Source: Pseudomonadota bacterium (lineage in GTDB: Bacteria > Pseudomonadota > Gammaproteobacteria > Burkholderiales > Burkholderiaceae_B). From it: DNA of 64,000 bases. Each line of letters opens with the position of its first letter. Position 1 is the first letter of the stretch. Both the position numbers and the translations under genes were made by a program. Where the stretch lies: the NCBI GenBank assembly GCA_023440825.1, contig JAEXRL010000003.1, positions 45,562 to 109,561 of the forward strand, given 5' to 3'. This document shows, in pieces, positions 44,779 through 53,690 of this stretch. The notes beneath the pieces were generated by a model. That model saw only the letters and a list, made by a program, of their open reading frames with translations, searched no databases and had not been told where the DNA came from.

Positions 44779-46221
44779 ATGCAATTATTCCCCCTCTTTG
44801 CTAACTTAAAAAACAAAGCTGTGCTGGTGGTAGGTGGCGGTGAAATTGCCGAACGTAAAGTACGCTTAGTGATGGCTGCCGGTGCTCAGGTTACGGTATT
44901 AGCACCACGCTGCGTAGATATGCTGCATGCACTTGCGCAACAAGGGCGAATTGAGCTGATCAACGATCATTACCATGCCCGACACATCGCCGATAAATGG
45001 TTAATTATTGCGGCAACCGATAAGCGCCCTATTAATCAAATCATTGCCAACGATGCGCAGGCACAGCGCATTCTTGTCAACGTGGTAGATGATCCTGAAC
45101 TGTCTAGCTTTCAAGTACCCGCTATTGTCGATCGCTCACCGCTGATCATTGCCATTTCCTCTAGCGGTGCGGCCCCTATGATTGCGAGACGTGTACGCGA
45201 ACAACTCGAAACACTCATCGACCATTCCTTAGGTAAGCTGACGCAGCTGGCCGACCAGTATCGCCAACGCATACGCAGCCAACAAAAAGACATGGGTAAT
45301 CGTAGGCGCTTTTACGATTGGCTAGTTGAAGGGCCGGTAGGCCAAGCACTGCGTAAACAGCAAACCGCACAAGCTGAAGCCTTACTTTTACAAGCCTTAG
45401 ATCAGGCTTCGCCAACATCCACCGGACATGTAATTTTAGTGGGGGCGGGGCCTGGTGATCCGGGCCTATTAACCTTACATGCACTACGAGCGTTAAATCG
45501 TGCCGACGTCATTCTGTATGACCGATTGGTCTCAGACGACATTCTCAGCTTAGCGCGTCGCGACGCCACACAAATTAACGTGGGTAAAGAGCTCGGAGGC
45601 CCTCATCACGAAACGCAACAGCGTATTCATGAGCTCATGGTCGAACATGCCTTAGCAGGGCAGACTGTCGTCAGATTAAAAGGGGGTGATGGCTTTATCT
45701 TTGGCCGTGGTGGTGAAGAGCTTGAATACCTGAAAGAACACGGAATCAGCTACGAAGTGGTTCCCGGCATCACTGCCGCCTTAGCCTGCGCGGCCTACTC
45801 CGGCATACCGCTCACGCATCGTGAACATGCCCAGTCTGTGCAATTTGTGACGGCTCATCGCAAGGCCGATACAAGGATCTCGGAATGGCAGAACCTATGT
45901 GAACCTAGCCAAACCTTGGTGGTGTACATGGGTTTACGGCAGCTAGGGGATTTGTGCGCGCAACTACGGCAACACGGACGGGCTGCCGATACACCCTGCG
46001 CACTGATCGAAAATGGTTCACGCACGGTGCAACGTACCCTGTTAGCTCGTTTAGATAACATTTACGCACACGGCACAGCGCATGAATTTCATGCGCCGTC
46101 TTTGTTAATCATAGGCCCTGTGGCAGCTTTGGCTAGAAGCTTACATTGGTACGGAGAAATGATAGACTGCTCAGATCAGCTCTTAACAAGCAAGGATGCC
46201 GAGCTCTTGGCCGTGGCCTGA
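44779..46221 (+). CDS. cysG: Siroheme synthase CysG (trifunctional)
   Basis: CysG makes siroheme from uroporphyrinogen III for CysI. The N-terminal half (to about 200) is precorrin-2 dehydrogenase/ferrochelatase with the NAD-binding VVGGGEIAERK and the SSSGAAPMIAR segment. The C-terminal half is uroporphyrinogen III methyltransferase with VGAGPGDPGLLTL and LKGGDGFIFGRGGEE. In most relatives I recall the last motif reads GGDP, so Gly replaces Pro here. The ATG at 44779 matches the usual N-terminus; a GTG at 44773 would overlap cysI. Its 3' end overlaps the convergent deoR-type gene by 39 bases. Confidence 0.95.
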   Translation: MQLFPLFANLKNKAVLVVGGGEIAERKVRLVMAAGAQVTVLAPRCVDMLHALAQQGRIELINDHYHARHIADKWLIIAATDKRPINQIIANDAQAQRILVNVVDDPELSSFQVPAIVDRSPLIIAISSSGAAPMIARRVREQLETLIDHSLGKLTQLADQYRQRIRSQQKDMGNRRRFYDWLVEGPVGQALRKQQTAQAEALLLQALDQASPTSTGHVILVGAGPGDPGLLTLHALRALNRADVILYDRLVSDDILSLARRDATQINVGKELGGPHHETQQRIHELMVEHALAGQTVVRLKGGDGFIFGRGGEELEYLKEHGISYEVVPGITAALACAAYSGIPLTHREHAQSVQFVTAHRKADTRISEWQNLCEPSQTLVVYMGLRQLGDLCAQLRQHGRAADTPCALIENGSRTVQRTLLARLDNIYAHGTAHEFHAPSLLIIGPVAALARSLHWYGEMIDCSDQLLTSKDAELLAVA

Positions 46222-46953
46222 GCTTTTCTTCAAGGCTTCGTCATACGACCACCAACCCTGCTCGGTGCACAAGTAATCCACACTTGCGCTTAAGCCCAAT
46301 GCAATATCCGCAACTAGCCCTTGCTTGCTACTGTCCATCGCCAATATACGGCAAGTGGCTTGCTGCACCGCGACACGCTTGAACTCGGCTTCGAATAAAT
46401 CGTAATCCATAGGCCCCTGCTGCCTATCCAAAGCCGCTACAGAAAACACCAAAAAGTCCGCTTTCATCGCTTGTATATAAGCTAGCACGCTGGCCCCAAT
46501 AATCGTGTGATCATGGTGCCGTAATAAACCGGGTGGTAATAAAACACGCAGCTCTGACCCCGCCCTGCCTAAGGTTTGTGCCACCTCTAAAGAGGGGGTG
46601 ATGACAGTTAGAGCTTGCTTGCTGCTTAACTGACGTGCCACAAAAACACTGGTGCTACTGTTATCGAGCAACACAGTTGCGCCATCGGGAATCTGTGCGG
46701 CCACCCGTTCACCTATGCTTTGTTTCTGCTCAGCTTGTCTACGTAAACGTAGAGTGAATGCAGCCTCATCGTGGCTATCACGCAAACACACGCCACCATG
46801 ATAACGCTGTATGAACTGCTGTCGTTCTAACTCTAAAAGATCACGGCGAATTGTCTCACTGGACACCTTAAAGCGCTTGGCCAAATCAGCTACCGTAGCG
46901 CTACGCTGCTCTTTAATAAGAGCCAGTATTAAACGTTGTCGATAAGTTGTCAT
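46183..46953 (-). CDS. DeoR-family transcriptional repressor of the adjacent ABC importer
   Basis: The 256-residue protein has the DeoR helix-turn-helix (VADLAKRFKVSSETIRRDLL) and the C-terminal sensor domain with a VLLDNSSTS phosphosugar-type loop (normally D-x-G-[ST]-T) and a late SSK segment. DeoR regulators usually sense phosphorylated sugars or glycerol 3-phosphate. I chose the ATG at 46953 (MTTYRQRL), 8 bases after the UgpC-like stop; an earlier start would overlap that gene. It is the last gene of the importer operon and probably its regulator. It overlaps cysG on the other strand by 39 bases. Confidence 0.82.
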   Translation of the reverse strand: MTTYRQRLILALIKEQRSATVADLAKRFKVSSETIRRDLLELERQQFIQRYHGGVCLRDSHDEAAFTLRLRRQAEQKQSIGERVAAQIPDGATVLLDNSSTSVFVARQLSSKQALTVITPSLEVAQTLGRAGSELRVLLPPGLLRHHDHTIIGASVLAYIQAMKADFLVFSVAALDRQQGPMDYDLFEAEFKRVAVQQATCRILAMDSSKQGLVADIALGLSASVDYLCTEQGWWSYDEALKKSSGHGQELGILAC

Positions 46954-46961
46954 AGGTAAAA

Positions 46962-48038
46962 TCAGGGAGCCCACACCATGTGCCCAGTACGAGCATCAAA
47001 CAAGCGGGTTTGTGTACGATCCAATACCAGCCCAACAGACTGACCAGTACTAGGGCTGTGTGCAATGGGGAAACGTACGGTTAGTTCATGCTCACCCATG
47101 CGAATCTCGGCTAAGGCATCCGCCCCCAATAATTCCACCCGTTGCACCACACCACTGACATCGGCGAGCCCACCCTCTGCCAAGCGTATTTCCTCGGCTC
47201 GCACACCCAGTACTAACTCAGCGTGTGCTTGGACATGGCTAGGCACTGGCACCGTGCTTTGGCCATGACGCAGCCACGAACAGCCAGCCTCTTCATACAC
47301 CTGGCAAGGTATAAAGTTCATTTCTGGTGTGCCTATGAACGAGGCCACAAACATATTGGCCGGACGTCGGTATAAGGTCATAGGCGCATCGGCTTGCTGC
47401 AACTGGCCTTGACTCATGATGGCTACCTGATCTCCTAGGGTCATGGCCTCCACCTGATCATGTGTCACATAAATCACGGTAATCGCGAGCTCCTCTTGAA
47501 GTTTGCGTAACTCCGTTCGCATACGCTGGCGCAACTTGGCATCTAAATTCGATAAGGGCTCATCAAATAAAAATACCTTAGGTTGACGTACCAAGGCCCT
47601 ACCCATGGCAACACGCTGGCGCTCCCCACCTGATAAATCAGCCGGTTTTTTATCGAGTAAGGCGCTAATCGACAATTTTTCTGCTGCTTGCCTTACCCGA
47701 GCATCAATCTCTTGCTTGGGTAAAGTAGTGGTTTTTAATAAACCAAAAGCCATATTTTTATACGCACTCATGTGGGGATAGAGTGCATAAGACTGAAATA
47801 CCATGGCAATGTCACGCTGCTGGGGTGGCAAGTGCGTGACATCTTGCCCGTCAATCCACAAACGCCCCTGATCAATATCTTCTAGACCAGCGATCATGCG
47901 TAAAGTCGTAGACTTGCCGCAACCAGAGGGCCCTACCAATACGGTAAAAGAACCATCAGCAATCTCTAGGTTAAGGTTGTTAACGACTTGATGCTGACCA
48001 TAAAATTTACCTAAGCCTTGTAGGCTAACTGCTGCCAT
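46962..48038 (-). CDS. ugpC: ABC transporter ATP-binding protein, UgpC/MalK type
   Basis: The 358-residue ATPase energises the importer. It has Walker A GPSGCGKSTT (about 37-46), signature LSGGERQRVAMGRAL, Walker B FLFDEPLSNLDAKL and a switch His in VTHDQVEAM. A C-terminal MalK-like regulatory (TOBE) domain follows. It starts 12 bases after the UgpE-like gene. The family is shared by maltose, glycerol-3-phosphate and other sugar importers, so the symbol reflects operon resemblance only. Confidence 0.82.
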   Translation of the reverse strand: MAAVSLQGLGKFYGQHQVVNNLNLEIADGSFTVLVGPSGCGKSTTLRMIAGLEDIDQGRLWIDGQDVTHLPPQQRDIAMVFQSYALYPHMSAYKNMAFGLLKTTTLPKQEIDARVRQAAEKLSISALLDKKPADLSGGERQRVAMGRALVRQPKVFLFDEPLSNLDAKLRQRMRTELRKLQEELAITVIYVTHDQVEAMTLGDQVAIMSQGQLQQADAPMTLYRRPANMFVASFIGTPEMNFIPCQVYEEAGCSWLRHGQSTVPVPSHVQAHAELVLGVRAEEIRLAEGGLADVSGVVQRVELLGADALAEIRMGEHELTVRFPIAHSPSTGQSVGLVLDRTQTRLFDARTGHMVWAP

Positions 48039-48050
48039 ATTTCCCCCTCG

Positions 48051-48878
48051 TTACTTTAAGCCAGCATGCATGAAGCTATTAACAAAACGCCGCTGAAAAA
48101 TCAAAAACAAACACAGTAAGGGCGCGATCACAATTAAGGTAGCCGCCATCAAACGTGTCCAGTCCGCTCCACTATCTGCCTTGGCTAATAAACCCAAACC
48201 AATGGGTAAGGTACGCACCTGATCACTGTTCGTGGCTAATAAAGGCCACATATAATCATTCCAATGCGTCACCACACTAATCGTGCCAAAAGCCAGTAAG
48301 GTTGGCTTTATCAAGGGCAAACACACATACCACAAAATTTGCACATGATGACAACCATCTAGCCTTGCGGCATCAATCAGTTCAGACGGGATTTGACGAA
48401 AGGCTTGGCGCACTAAAAAAGTGCCATAGCCACTGGCCACGAAAGGCACAATCAAGGCAGATAAATGATCGAACAGGCCGAGTTCACGTATGGTGATGAA
48501 GTTGGTCAAAAAGGTGGCATAGATAGGGAACATAATTTGCAACAAAAACAAGCCGAACAGCACAGACTGCCCTTTAAAGCGTAACTGTGCAAAGGCGTAG
48601 GCTGCTAATACCACCGTGATCAACTGCCCGAATAAAATCCCCCCGGTGGTCAATATCGAATTCAACAAATAGACATCGAATGGGGCAATCGCCATGGCTG
48701 CAGAAAAGTTGTCCCACTGCCACTGTGACGGCCAAAAACCGGCTTGTGGGTCGAACACCTCGGTGCGTGTCTTCAGTGCCGTCAACACCATCCAAGCCAA
48801 GGGTGCCAAACAAAGAAATGCCAAAAACAAGAGGCTGATACGCCCTAGGGTTTGCCAAGAAAAAAACCTATTGAGCAT
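48051..48878 (-). CDS. ugpE: ABC transporter permease, UgpE/MalG type
   Basis: This 275-residue inner-membrane permease has six hydrophobic segments and the cytoplasmic EAA coupling loop ELIDAARLDGCHHVQI near residues 185-200, which contacts the ATPase. It has the carbohydrate-importer subfamily ending (RRFVNSFMHAGLK). It is 2 bases from the upstream permease gene, so translation is probably coupled. Confidence 0.85.
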   Translation of the reverse strand: MLNRFFSWQTLGRISLLFLAFLCLAPLAWMVLTALKTRTEVFDPQAGFWPSQWQWDNFSAAMAIAPFDVYLLNSILTTGGILFGQLITVVLAAYAFAQLRFKGQSVLFGLFLLQIMFPIYATFLTNFITIRELGLFDHLSALIVPFVASGYGTFLVRQAFRQIPSELIDAARLDGCHHVQILWYVCLPLIKPTLLAFGTISVVTHWNDYMWPLLATNSDQVRTLPIGLGLLAKADSGADWTRLMAATLIVIAPLLCLFLIFQRRFVNSFMHAGLK

Positions 48879-48880
48879 GA

Positions 48881-49777
48881 TTATGTACGCCCAAAATAAT
48901 GCACTGAACGCCCTAAGCTCAGGCTAATTAGGGCAATCAATAAAGACATAAAAAGCAGCAGCACGGTAGCTAAGGTCGAGGCATAGCCTACATCCTGATA
49001 CTGGAACGCATTCTGATAAATATAAAAGGTCAGCACGTTCGTACTATCGGCGGGACCACCGTGGGTCATCACATACACATAATCAAAGATTTGGTAGGAA
49101 TGCAAAATGGCAATGACCACTACGAAATACAGCATGGGAGACAATAAGGGCACAGTGATATGCCAAAGCTGATGCCAACTGGAAACGCCATCTAAACGTG
49201 CAGCCTCATATAAGTCTTTGGGAATCAGTTGTAAACCAGCGAGCAAAATCAGCATGAAATACCCGGAAAACTTCCAGATACTCAAGACCATCAGTGCTCC
49301 TAAGGCATAACGCGCATCGGATAGCCAAGCTATATCACCCACCCCAAACCAGGCTAAAAACAGATTAATAGGCCCATACCCGGGTGCGTATAAATACACC
49401 CACACCATACCTGCGGCAACCGAGGGGATCATCGTGGGATAAAAAAATACTGAACGTGCCAAAGACACCCCTTTAAATGCTGAGTTCAGGCCTACTGCCA
49501 AGAGCAGGCCTGCCAACACAGAAAGCGGCACAGTTAACAACACATACCAAGCCGTATTGGCAAATACTCGCCAGAAAAGCTCATCTTCTAGCAGACGTTG
49601 ATAGTTTTCCCAGCCCACAAAAAAACGCTTGCTGTCTCCTAGCATGACGTCATGGAACGAGAAATACAGCGCCCGTAAAATAGGCCAATAGGTAAAGGCT
49701 GTTAAGAACAGTAAGGAGGGCAATAACAACAGCCAAGCTAGTTTGCCATCGCCCTGATGATTACGATATGCCGCCAT
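48881..49777 (-). CDS. ugpA: ABC transporter permease, UgpA/MalF type
   Basis: The partner permease of the UgpE-like protein. From the ATG at 49777 it has 298 residues with six membrane segments and the EAA loop LYEAARLDGVSSWHQ near residue 200. An upstream start at 49840 would overlap the solute-binding gene by 47 bases and add a non-family extension; the ATG at 49777 lies 16 bases past that stop. The segment LAWLLLLPSLLFLTAFTYWP matches the first helix of this subfamily. Confidence 0.83.
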   Translation of the reverse strand: MAAYRNHQGDGKLAWLLLLPSLLFLTAFTYWPILRALYFSFHDVMLGDSKRFFVGWENYQRLLEDELFWRVFANTAWYVLLTVPLSVLAGLLLAVGLNSAFKGVSLARSVFFYPTMIPSVAAGMVWVYLYAPGYGPINLFLAWFGVGDIAWLSDARYALGALMVLSIWKFSGYFMLILLAGLQLIPKDLYEAARLDGVSSWHQLWHITVPLLSPMLYFVVVIAILHSYQIFDYVYVMTHGGPADSTNVLTFYIYQNAFQYQDVGYASTLATVLLLFMSLLIALISLSLGRSVHYFGRT

Positions 49778-49793
49778 GTGCCATGTAATCCCA

Positions 49794-51098
49794 TCAAGAG
49801 CGACGACGCAATAGTCGTGAAATCTCGCGATTAGAATCACGTGTTGCTTGCTGTAGGGCTGCCTGAGGGGTGAGCTCGCCCGCTAAGCAGCGGTCTATAT
49901 TGCTCTTTAAGTATTCACGTACTTTGTGATAGCCAGGTACTTGCAAAAATGGCCCGGCAAACTCGGCTTGCTTCAAGGCAATGAGTGCCTCGGGAACTTC
50001 CTGCACATATTGCTGCATTGACGGGCTTTCCCACGAAGACTTACGAACCGCCAAATAACCTGTGGCACGTGACCAAGCCGCCGAGTTTTCTGTATTGGTC
50101 ATCCAGCGGGCAAATATCCAGCTGGCACGTATATGCTCATCGGGTTGATTCTTGGCAATATGTATAGGTCCACCACCAAAGCAAGCTCCATCCACCTTGT
50201 TTTTCGGCATTAAAGCGACCTGTACGGGGAAAGCCGAGCTCGTGCGTAAGTTAGTTAGCGAGCCTGTAGAGTGATACAGCATGGCACTACGGCCTGCCAT
50301 AAAATCGTTCGCTGAGCCTTCCCATGTCGAGGCAGCAGGCATCACCCCTGCATCCACCATTTTGCGCCAGTACTCCAACACATGGACGGCTTCAGGAGCA
50401 TCAAACATCACCTTATCAGCCTGCCACGGGGTTAAGCCATTTTGACGCACCCAGCATTCGAAAATCCAGTCGTGCCAACCGCCCCCTATCGTTAAGCCCC
50501 ACTGCTTAACAGTATTCCCATCACGCTGCGTCAATGCTTTCGCCTGTTCAAACAACTCTTCCCAATTGCTGGGCGCTTGCTGCACGCCTGCCGCCTGATA
50601 AGCCTGTTGATTGATGTAAAGAACCGGGGTGCTAGGCTGAAAAGGTAAGCCATAGAGGCGATTATCTGCCGAGGCCATGCTTAGGAAGCTGGGATAAAAG
50701 TCCTGATAAATATCATCTGCTTGCGCCAGCTCGGTCAAATCGGCCAGGGCATCCATACCAAGAAAAGTTTGCATGGACGAGTTAATCGGCAACCACGTTG
50801 CCGGCGGTTGCCCTACCCCCAATGAAGTAATGACCTTTTGTTCCGTGTTGTCATAATTACCGGCATAGATCGCCTCCACTTGCACATCGGTGTGGGCTTG
50901 GTTAAATGCCTGAATCATGCCACCGACAATACGATTAATATCCCCGGAAACGCCAACGGGATACATGAACTGCAAATGCACTACGCCATTCGGCTTGGTT
51001 TGTGCCCAAACCTTGGCGCTAGCTAACATGGAGGTGGCGGCAGCGACCGTTAAACCACTTCTTAAGAAATGACGACGAGAAACAGATGGGGCAGACAT
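49794..51098 (-). CDS. ugpB: ABC transporter solute-binding protein, UgpB-like, Tat-exported
   Basis: The 434-residue periplasmic binding protein belongs to the extracellular solute-binding family 1. Segments such as FQPSTPVLYINQQAY, MLYHSTGSLTNLR and a late GYLAVRKSSW resemble E. coli UgpB, which binds sn-glycerol 3-phosphate. The signal has a twin-arginine motif (SRRHFLRSG) ahead of an Ala-rich stretch that ends KVWAQ, so export is probably by Tat. It opens the operon with the two permeases, the ATPase and the DeoR regulator. Glycerol 3-phosphate is plausible given the DeoR partner, but other sugars or polyols cannot be excluded. Confidence 0.78.
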   Translation of the reverse strand: MSAPSVSRRHFLRSGLTVAAATSMLASAKVWAQTKPNGVVHLQFMYPVGVSGDINRIVGGMIQAFNQAHTDVQVEAIYAGNYDNTEQKVITSLGVGQPPATWLPINSSMQTFLGMDALADLTELAQADDIYQDFYPSFLSMASADNRLYGLPFQPSTPVLYINQQAYQAAGVQQAPSNWEELFEQAKALTQRDGNTVKQWGLTIGGGWHDWIFECWVRQNGLTPWQADKVMFDAPEAVHVLEYWRKMVDAGVMPAASTWEGSANDFMAGRSAMLYHSTGSLTNLRTSSAFPVQVALMPKNKVDGACFGGGPIHIAKNQPDEHIRASWIFARWMTNTENSAAWSRATGYLAVRKSSWESPSMQQYVQEVPEALIALKQAEFAGPFLQVPGYHKVREYLKSNIDRCLAGELTPQAALQQATRDSNREISRLLRRRS

Positions 51099-51138
51099 AA
51101 GGACCTCTCACAAGAAAATGTGTAATTCCAAGTTTTGC

Positions 51139-51201
51139 TGTGGCAATTTGTGGAAATTATGGCTTTTCTATGTGACCAGCCTATGTATCTTTTGTGGAAA
51201 T
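51139..51201. promoter_or_regulatory. Repeated TGTGG(A/C)AAT elements upstream of the UgpB-like gene
   Basis: The 9-base element TGTGG(A/C)AAT occurs at 51139-51147, 51149-51157 and 51193-51201, all in one direction. The last two share an 11-base TTTGTGGAAAT. The first two are 10 bases apart, one helical turn; the last two are 44 bases apart, about four turns. It lies just upstream of the importer operon and is a candidate operator for the DeoR-type regulator encoded at its end. Confidence 0.55.
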
Positions 51202-51264
51202 GAATACACATGCCTAGGCCTCACTCCATCGTGATACGGCTCTAGAGCAATCATTACAGTGGGC

Positions 51265-52437
51265 TTATTTTTCTTGGCGCAGCTTTATCCGCTGGCGCAC
51301 CGCAAACAAACGGCGGCGGCGATGCAGCATATGTCTGTCATCGGCAGACGAAAACAACAATGCAAAGACTATGCCTATTAAGGCGCCCACTATCGTATCC
51401 AAAATACGTTCTATAGGCATAGTACTGCTGCTAATAGGATTGGCCATATAGGTCATGAGCAAGGCCATAGGCGTAATGGCAACTTGACCCAAAGCATAGT
51501 TAAAGCCAATCACTATTTCTGTCACGATTTGGAAGGTCACCACCGCAATTGCGAGGCCTAAAAATGTGGGTTCTAGGCTTAAGATCACCCATGCAAGACA
51601 GGCCCCCACTACTGTACCCGCCATACGTTGCAAAGAACGATTCATGGTGCTGTGTAAAGAAGAACCCTGCATCACAGCCACTGCCCCAATGGCTGCCCAA
51701 GCAGGATGATGCCAGCCTGCGTAATGAACCAGACTTGCCGAGCACGCTGCCCCTAAACTAATACGCAAAGCGATATGCAGTTGCCTTGCCCAAGCCGTGT
51801 GCTGAGTCACAGGCGTATCTGGAGGCGCTATGCGAGCTCTGTCCGTCACAATACACACCAAATACGCAATGACGGCCCCCAAACATGTGGCCACTATCCG
51901 CAGGCATAAGGTAGATAAGGAATCAGCCGGCGACATGGAGGCGCCTACTGCAAATACAAAGATGACAGCACCCGGAGCGCCTAATCGCCAATGGGCTTCG
52001 GCCAAGGTAAAGAGCCCCGCAAAAAGGGCCAACACCAATACCAAGCCACCAGTTGGCATACCCAAATAGGCTAATAAGCCAGGAATGGCTACACCTATCA
52101 CCAGTAATAGCCCTGATACGGCTAACACTTTATGGCGTCGACGATAGCTTGCCGCTCGTCCAAACAAGGCCGCCATGGCGCCTAAGGCAGTGTAAGCGAC
52201 AAGATGCGACCAAGCTGAAAAGTGCGTGATACACATGGCGATTAGAATGCTTAAACCCGCCTGTAATCCGGCCATGCCTGCATTGCGCAAGGAGGCTGGA
52301 GTACCAAGCAGAGTGCTTTCATAAAGCTGCGAACGGCTAAGCAAATGCCGCAGACTACGGCGACGTGACACCACTACACCACCTTGGGCAGGCCCACACT
52401 CAGAGGTTGAACGTGAAGAGGAAAAGCGAGAAGGCAA
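51265..52437 (-). CDS. FUSC-family integral membrane protein
   Basis: The 390-residue protein has two similar hydrophobic halves (about 55-200 and 225-370) of several membrane helices each, separated by a polar loop. This is the layout of the FUSC/aromatic-acid efflux and YccS-type families; fusaric-acid resistance and p-hydroxybenzoate efflux proteins are members. No cytoplasmic or periplasmic domains beyond the membrane core are seen, so it is a short form. The indicated start is a TTG; GTG or ATG codons further in (for example Met54) are also possible. It may export organic acids, but no MFP partner lies beside it. Confidence 0.7.
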   Translation of the reverse strand: MPSRFSSSRSTSECGPAQGGVVVSRRRSLRHLLSRSQLYESTLLGTPASLRNAGMAGLQAGLSILIAMCITHFSAWSHLVAYTALGAMAALFGRAASYRRRHKVLAVSGLLLVIGVAIPGLLAYLGMPTGGLVLVLALFAGLFTLAEAHWRLGAPGAVIFVFAVGASMSPADSLSTLCLRIVATCLGAVIAYLVCIVTDRARIAPPDTPVTQHTAWARQLHIALRISLGAACSASLVHYAGWHHPAWAAIGAVAVMQGSSLHSTMNRSLQRMAGTVVGACLAWVILSLEPTFLGLAIAVVTFQIVTEIVIGFNYALGQVAITPMALLMTYMANPISSSTMPIERILDTIVGALIGIVFALLFSSADDRHMLHRRRRLFAVRQRIKLRQEK

Positions 52438-52503
52438 GATGAAACCAATAAAAAGAAAATGCTTTTTATGGTACGCCTGAGTCAGTCACAGCGCAAAGAA
52501 AAG

Positions 52504-53601
52504 TTATGGCTTCCTGTCCGCCTTACTTAACTGCATGGCAAGCTGCGCCACACTAGGCGTAATTAAGGGCACAAATAATGCCTCACGCATACGCCGTAGT
52601 GTCTCGGGATGACGGTCAAGCAAATACACTTCGCCCCCCACCGCCGCCTGCTCCAGAGTGCTGGCCTGATCGACGACTTGGCTCAGTTCGATGCGCAAGC
52701 GAAATAGCTCTGCCGGTGGAGCCTCTGAACCTGTCTGCATGGCAAACCCAATCAAGCTATGCGTAATGTGCTGTAAGCGCTGTTGTAATTGCTCTGCCTC
52801 CTCTTGCTGCAAAGTACTCGCACGCTTTGACTGCTTAATCTGCTGTACACAACGTAGGGCCAGGCCCACAGCCATGCTGCACTGCAAAGCTAAAAAACGG
52901 GGCCTAACTTGCTGTATAAACTGAGACAAGTTGCTGTGTAGTAAGCGGTCAGTACCTACACTGGACTGCTCCAGCATAAAGGCCGCAGTATTGCTGCCAC
53001 GTAAGGCGATAAGATCTAGATTTTCGGAACGTTTTAATCCCTTGTCACCTTGCTCTAGCAGCCAAACCGCTTGACTGGCATCGGGCATCTGTACCGCCGC
53101 AGCAATAAAATACCCCGATAAGGGCACATTGCTCACCCAGGGTAATTGCCCCGTTAAGACATAGCCTGCCCCAGCCTGCTCGGCTTGGATTTGCAGGCTT
53201 TCTACGCCACCCAAAAACTTAATAGCGTTAGACAAGCCCACCGCGCCCGCGCGCTCGCCACGTAATAAAGCGCTTAAGCGAGCTTGCTGCTGTACCGCCT
53301 GCTCAGCCCCCAGCAAACATTCGATAAACGCACGCTGTGCCCAAAAAACAAACGCTGCCGTGAAGGAATAGCTTGCCACCTGAATAACAGCATGAATCGC
53401 ATCCGCCATCGTGCCACGCCCTGCCGGATGAAGAGTATTGTCTATGCCTAGGGAGAATAAGTCTGCCTGCGCCAGCTTAGACAAAACCTGCTCTGCCTGA
53501 TCCTCATGTTGATCCAGGCTCAGGGCATAGTGGCTTAACCAGACAGACAGATCCTGTGGAACGTGAACAGCATTTGAAGGGGAAACTGAAGCAAAGGTCA
53601 T
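52504..53601 (-). CDS. Acyl-CoA dehydrogenase-like flavoprotein
   Basis: The 365-residue protein has an acyl-CoA dehydrogenase-type fold: a helical N-terminal domain, a beta domain around AGYVLTGQLPWVSNVPLSGYF, and a helical C-terminus. It is closer to the DszC/SfnB-type oxygenase-like branch than to FadE by the look of the N-terminus, and I see no clear catalytic Glu. It is slightly short for the family. It lies between the decarboxylase and the FUSC protein on the same strand, with no evidence that they form one operon. Substrate unknown. Confidence 0.65.
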   Translation of the reverse strand: MTFASVSPSNAVHVPQDLSVWLSHYALSLDQHEDQAEQVLSKLAQADLFSLGIDNTLHPAGRGTMADAIHAVIQVASYSFTAAFVFWAQRAFIECLLGAEQAVQQQARLSALLRGERAGAVGLSNAIKFLGGVESLQIQAEQAGAGYVLTGQLPWVSNVPLSGYFIAAAVQMPDASQAVWLLEQGDKGLKRSENLDLIALRGSNTAAFMLEQSSVGTDRLLHSNLSQFIQQVRPRFLALQCSMAVGLALRCVQQIKQSKRASTLQQEEAEQLQQRLQHITHSLIGFAMQTGSEAPPAELFRLRIELSQVVDQASTLEQAAVGGEVYLLDRHPETLRRMREALFVPLITPSVAQLAMQLSKADRKP

Positions 53602-53690
53602 GGGCCGGAAATAAAGTTAGGTGCAATCAGGCACGATAAGGCCTTTATTCTAACGAAAATCCCGACCCTAGTTGTAGGGACTAGCCCGTA

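Noticed and set aside
53666..53679. CCCTA-GTTG-TAGGG hairpin after the decarboxylase gene as a terminator
   Set aside because: The stem is only five base pairs and is not followed by a direct T-run; noted in the gene entry but not called.
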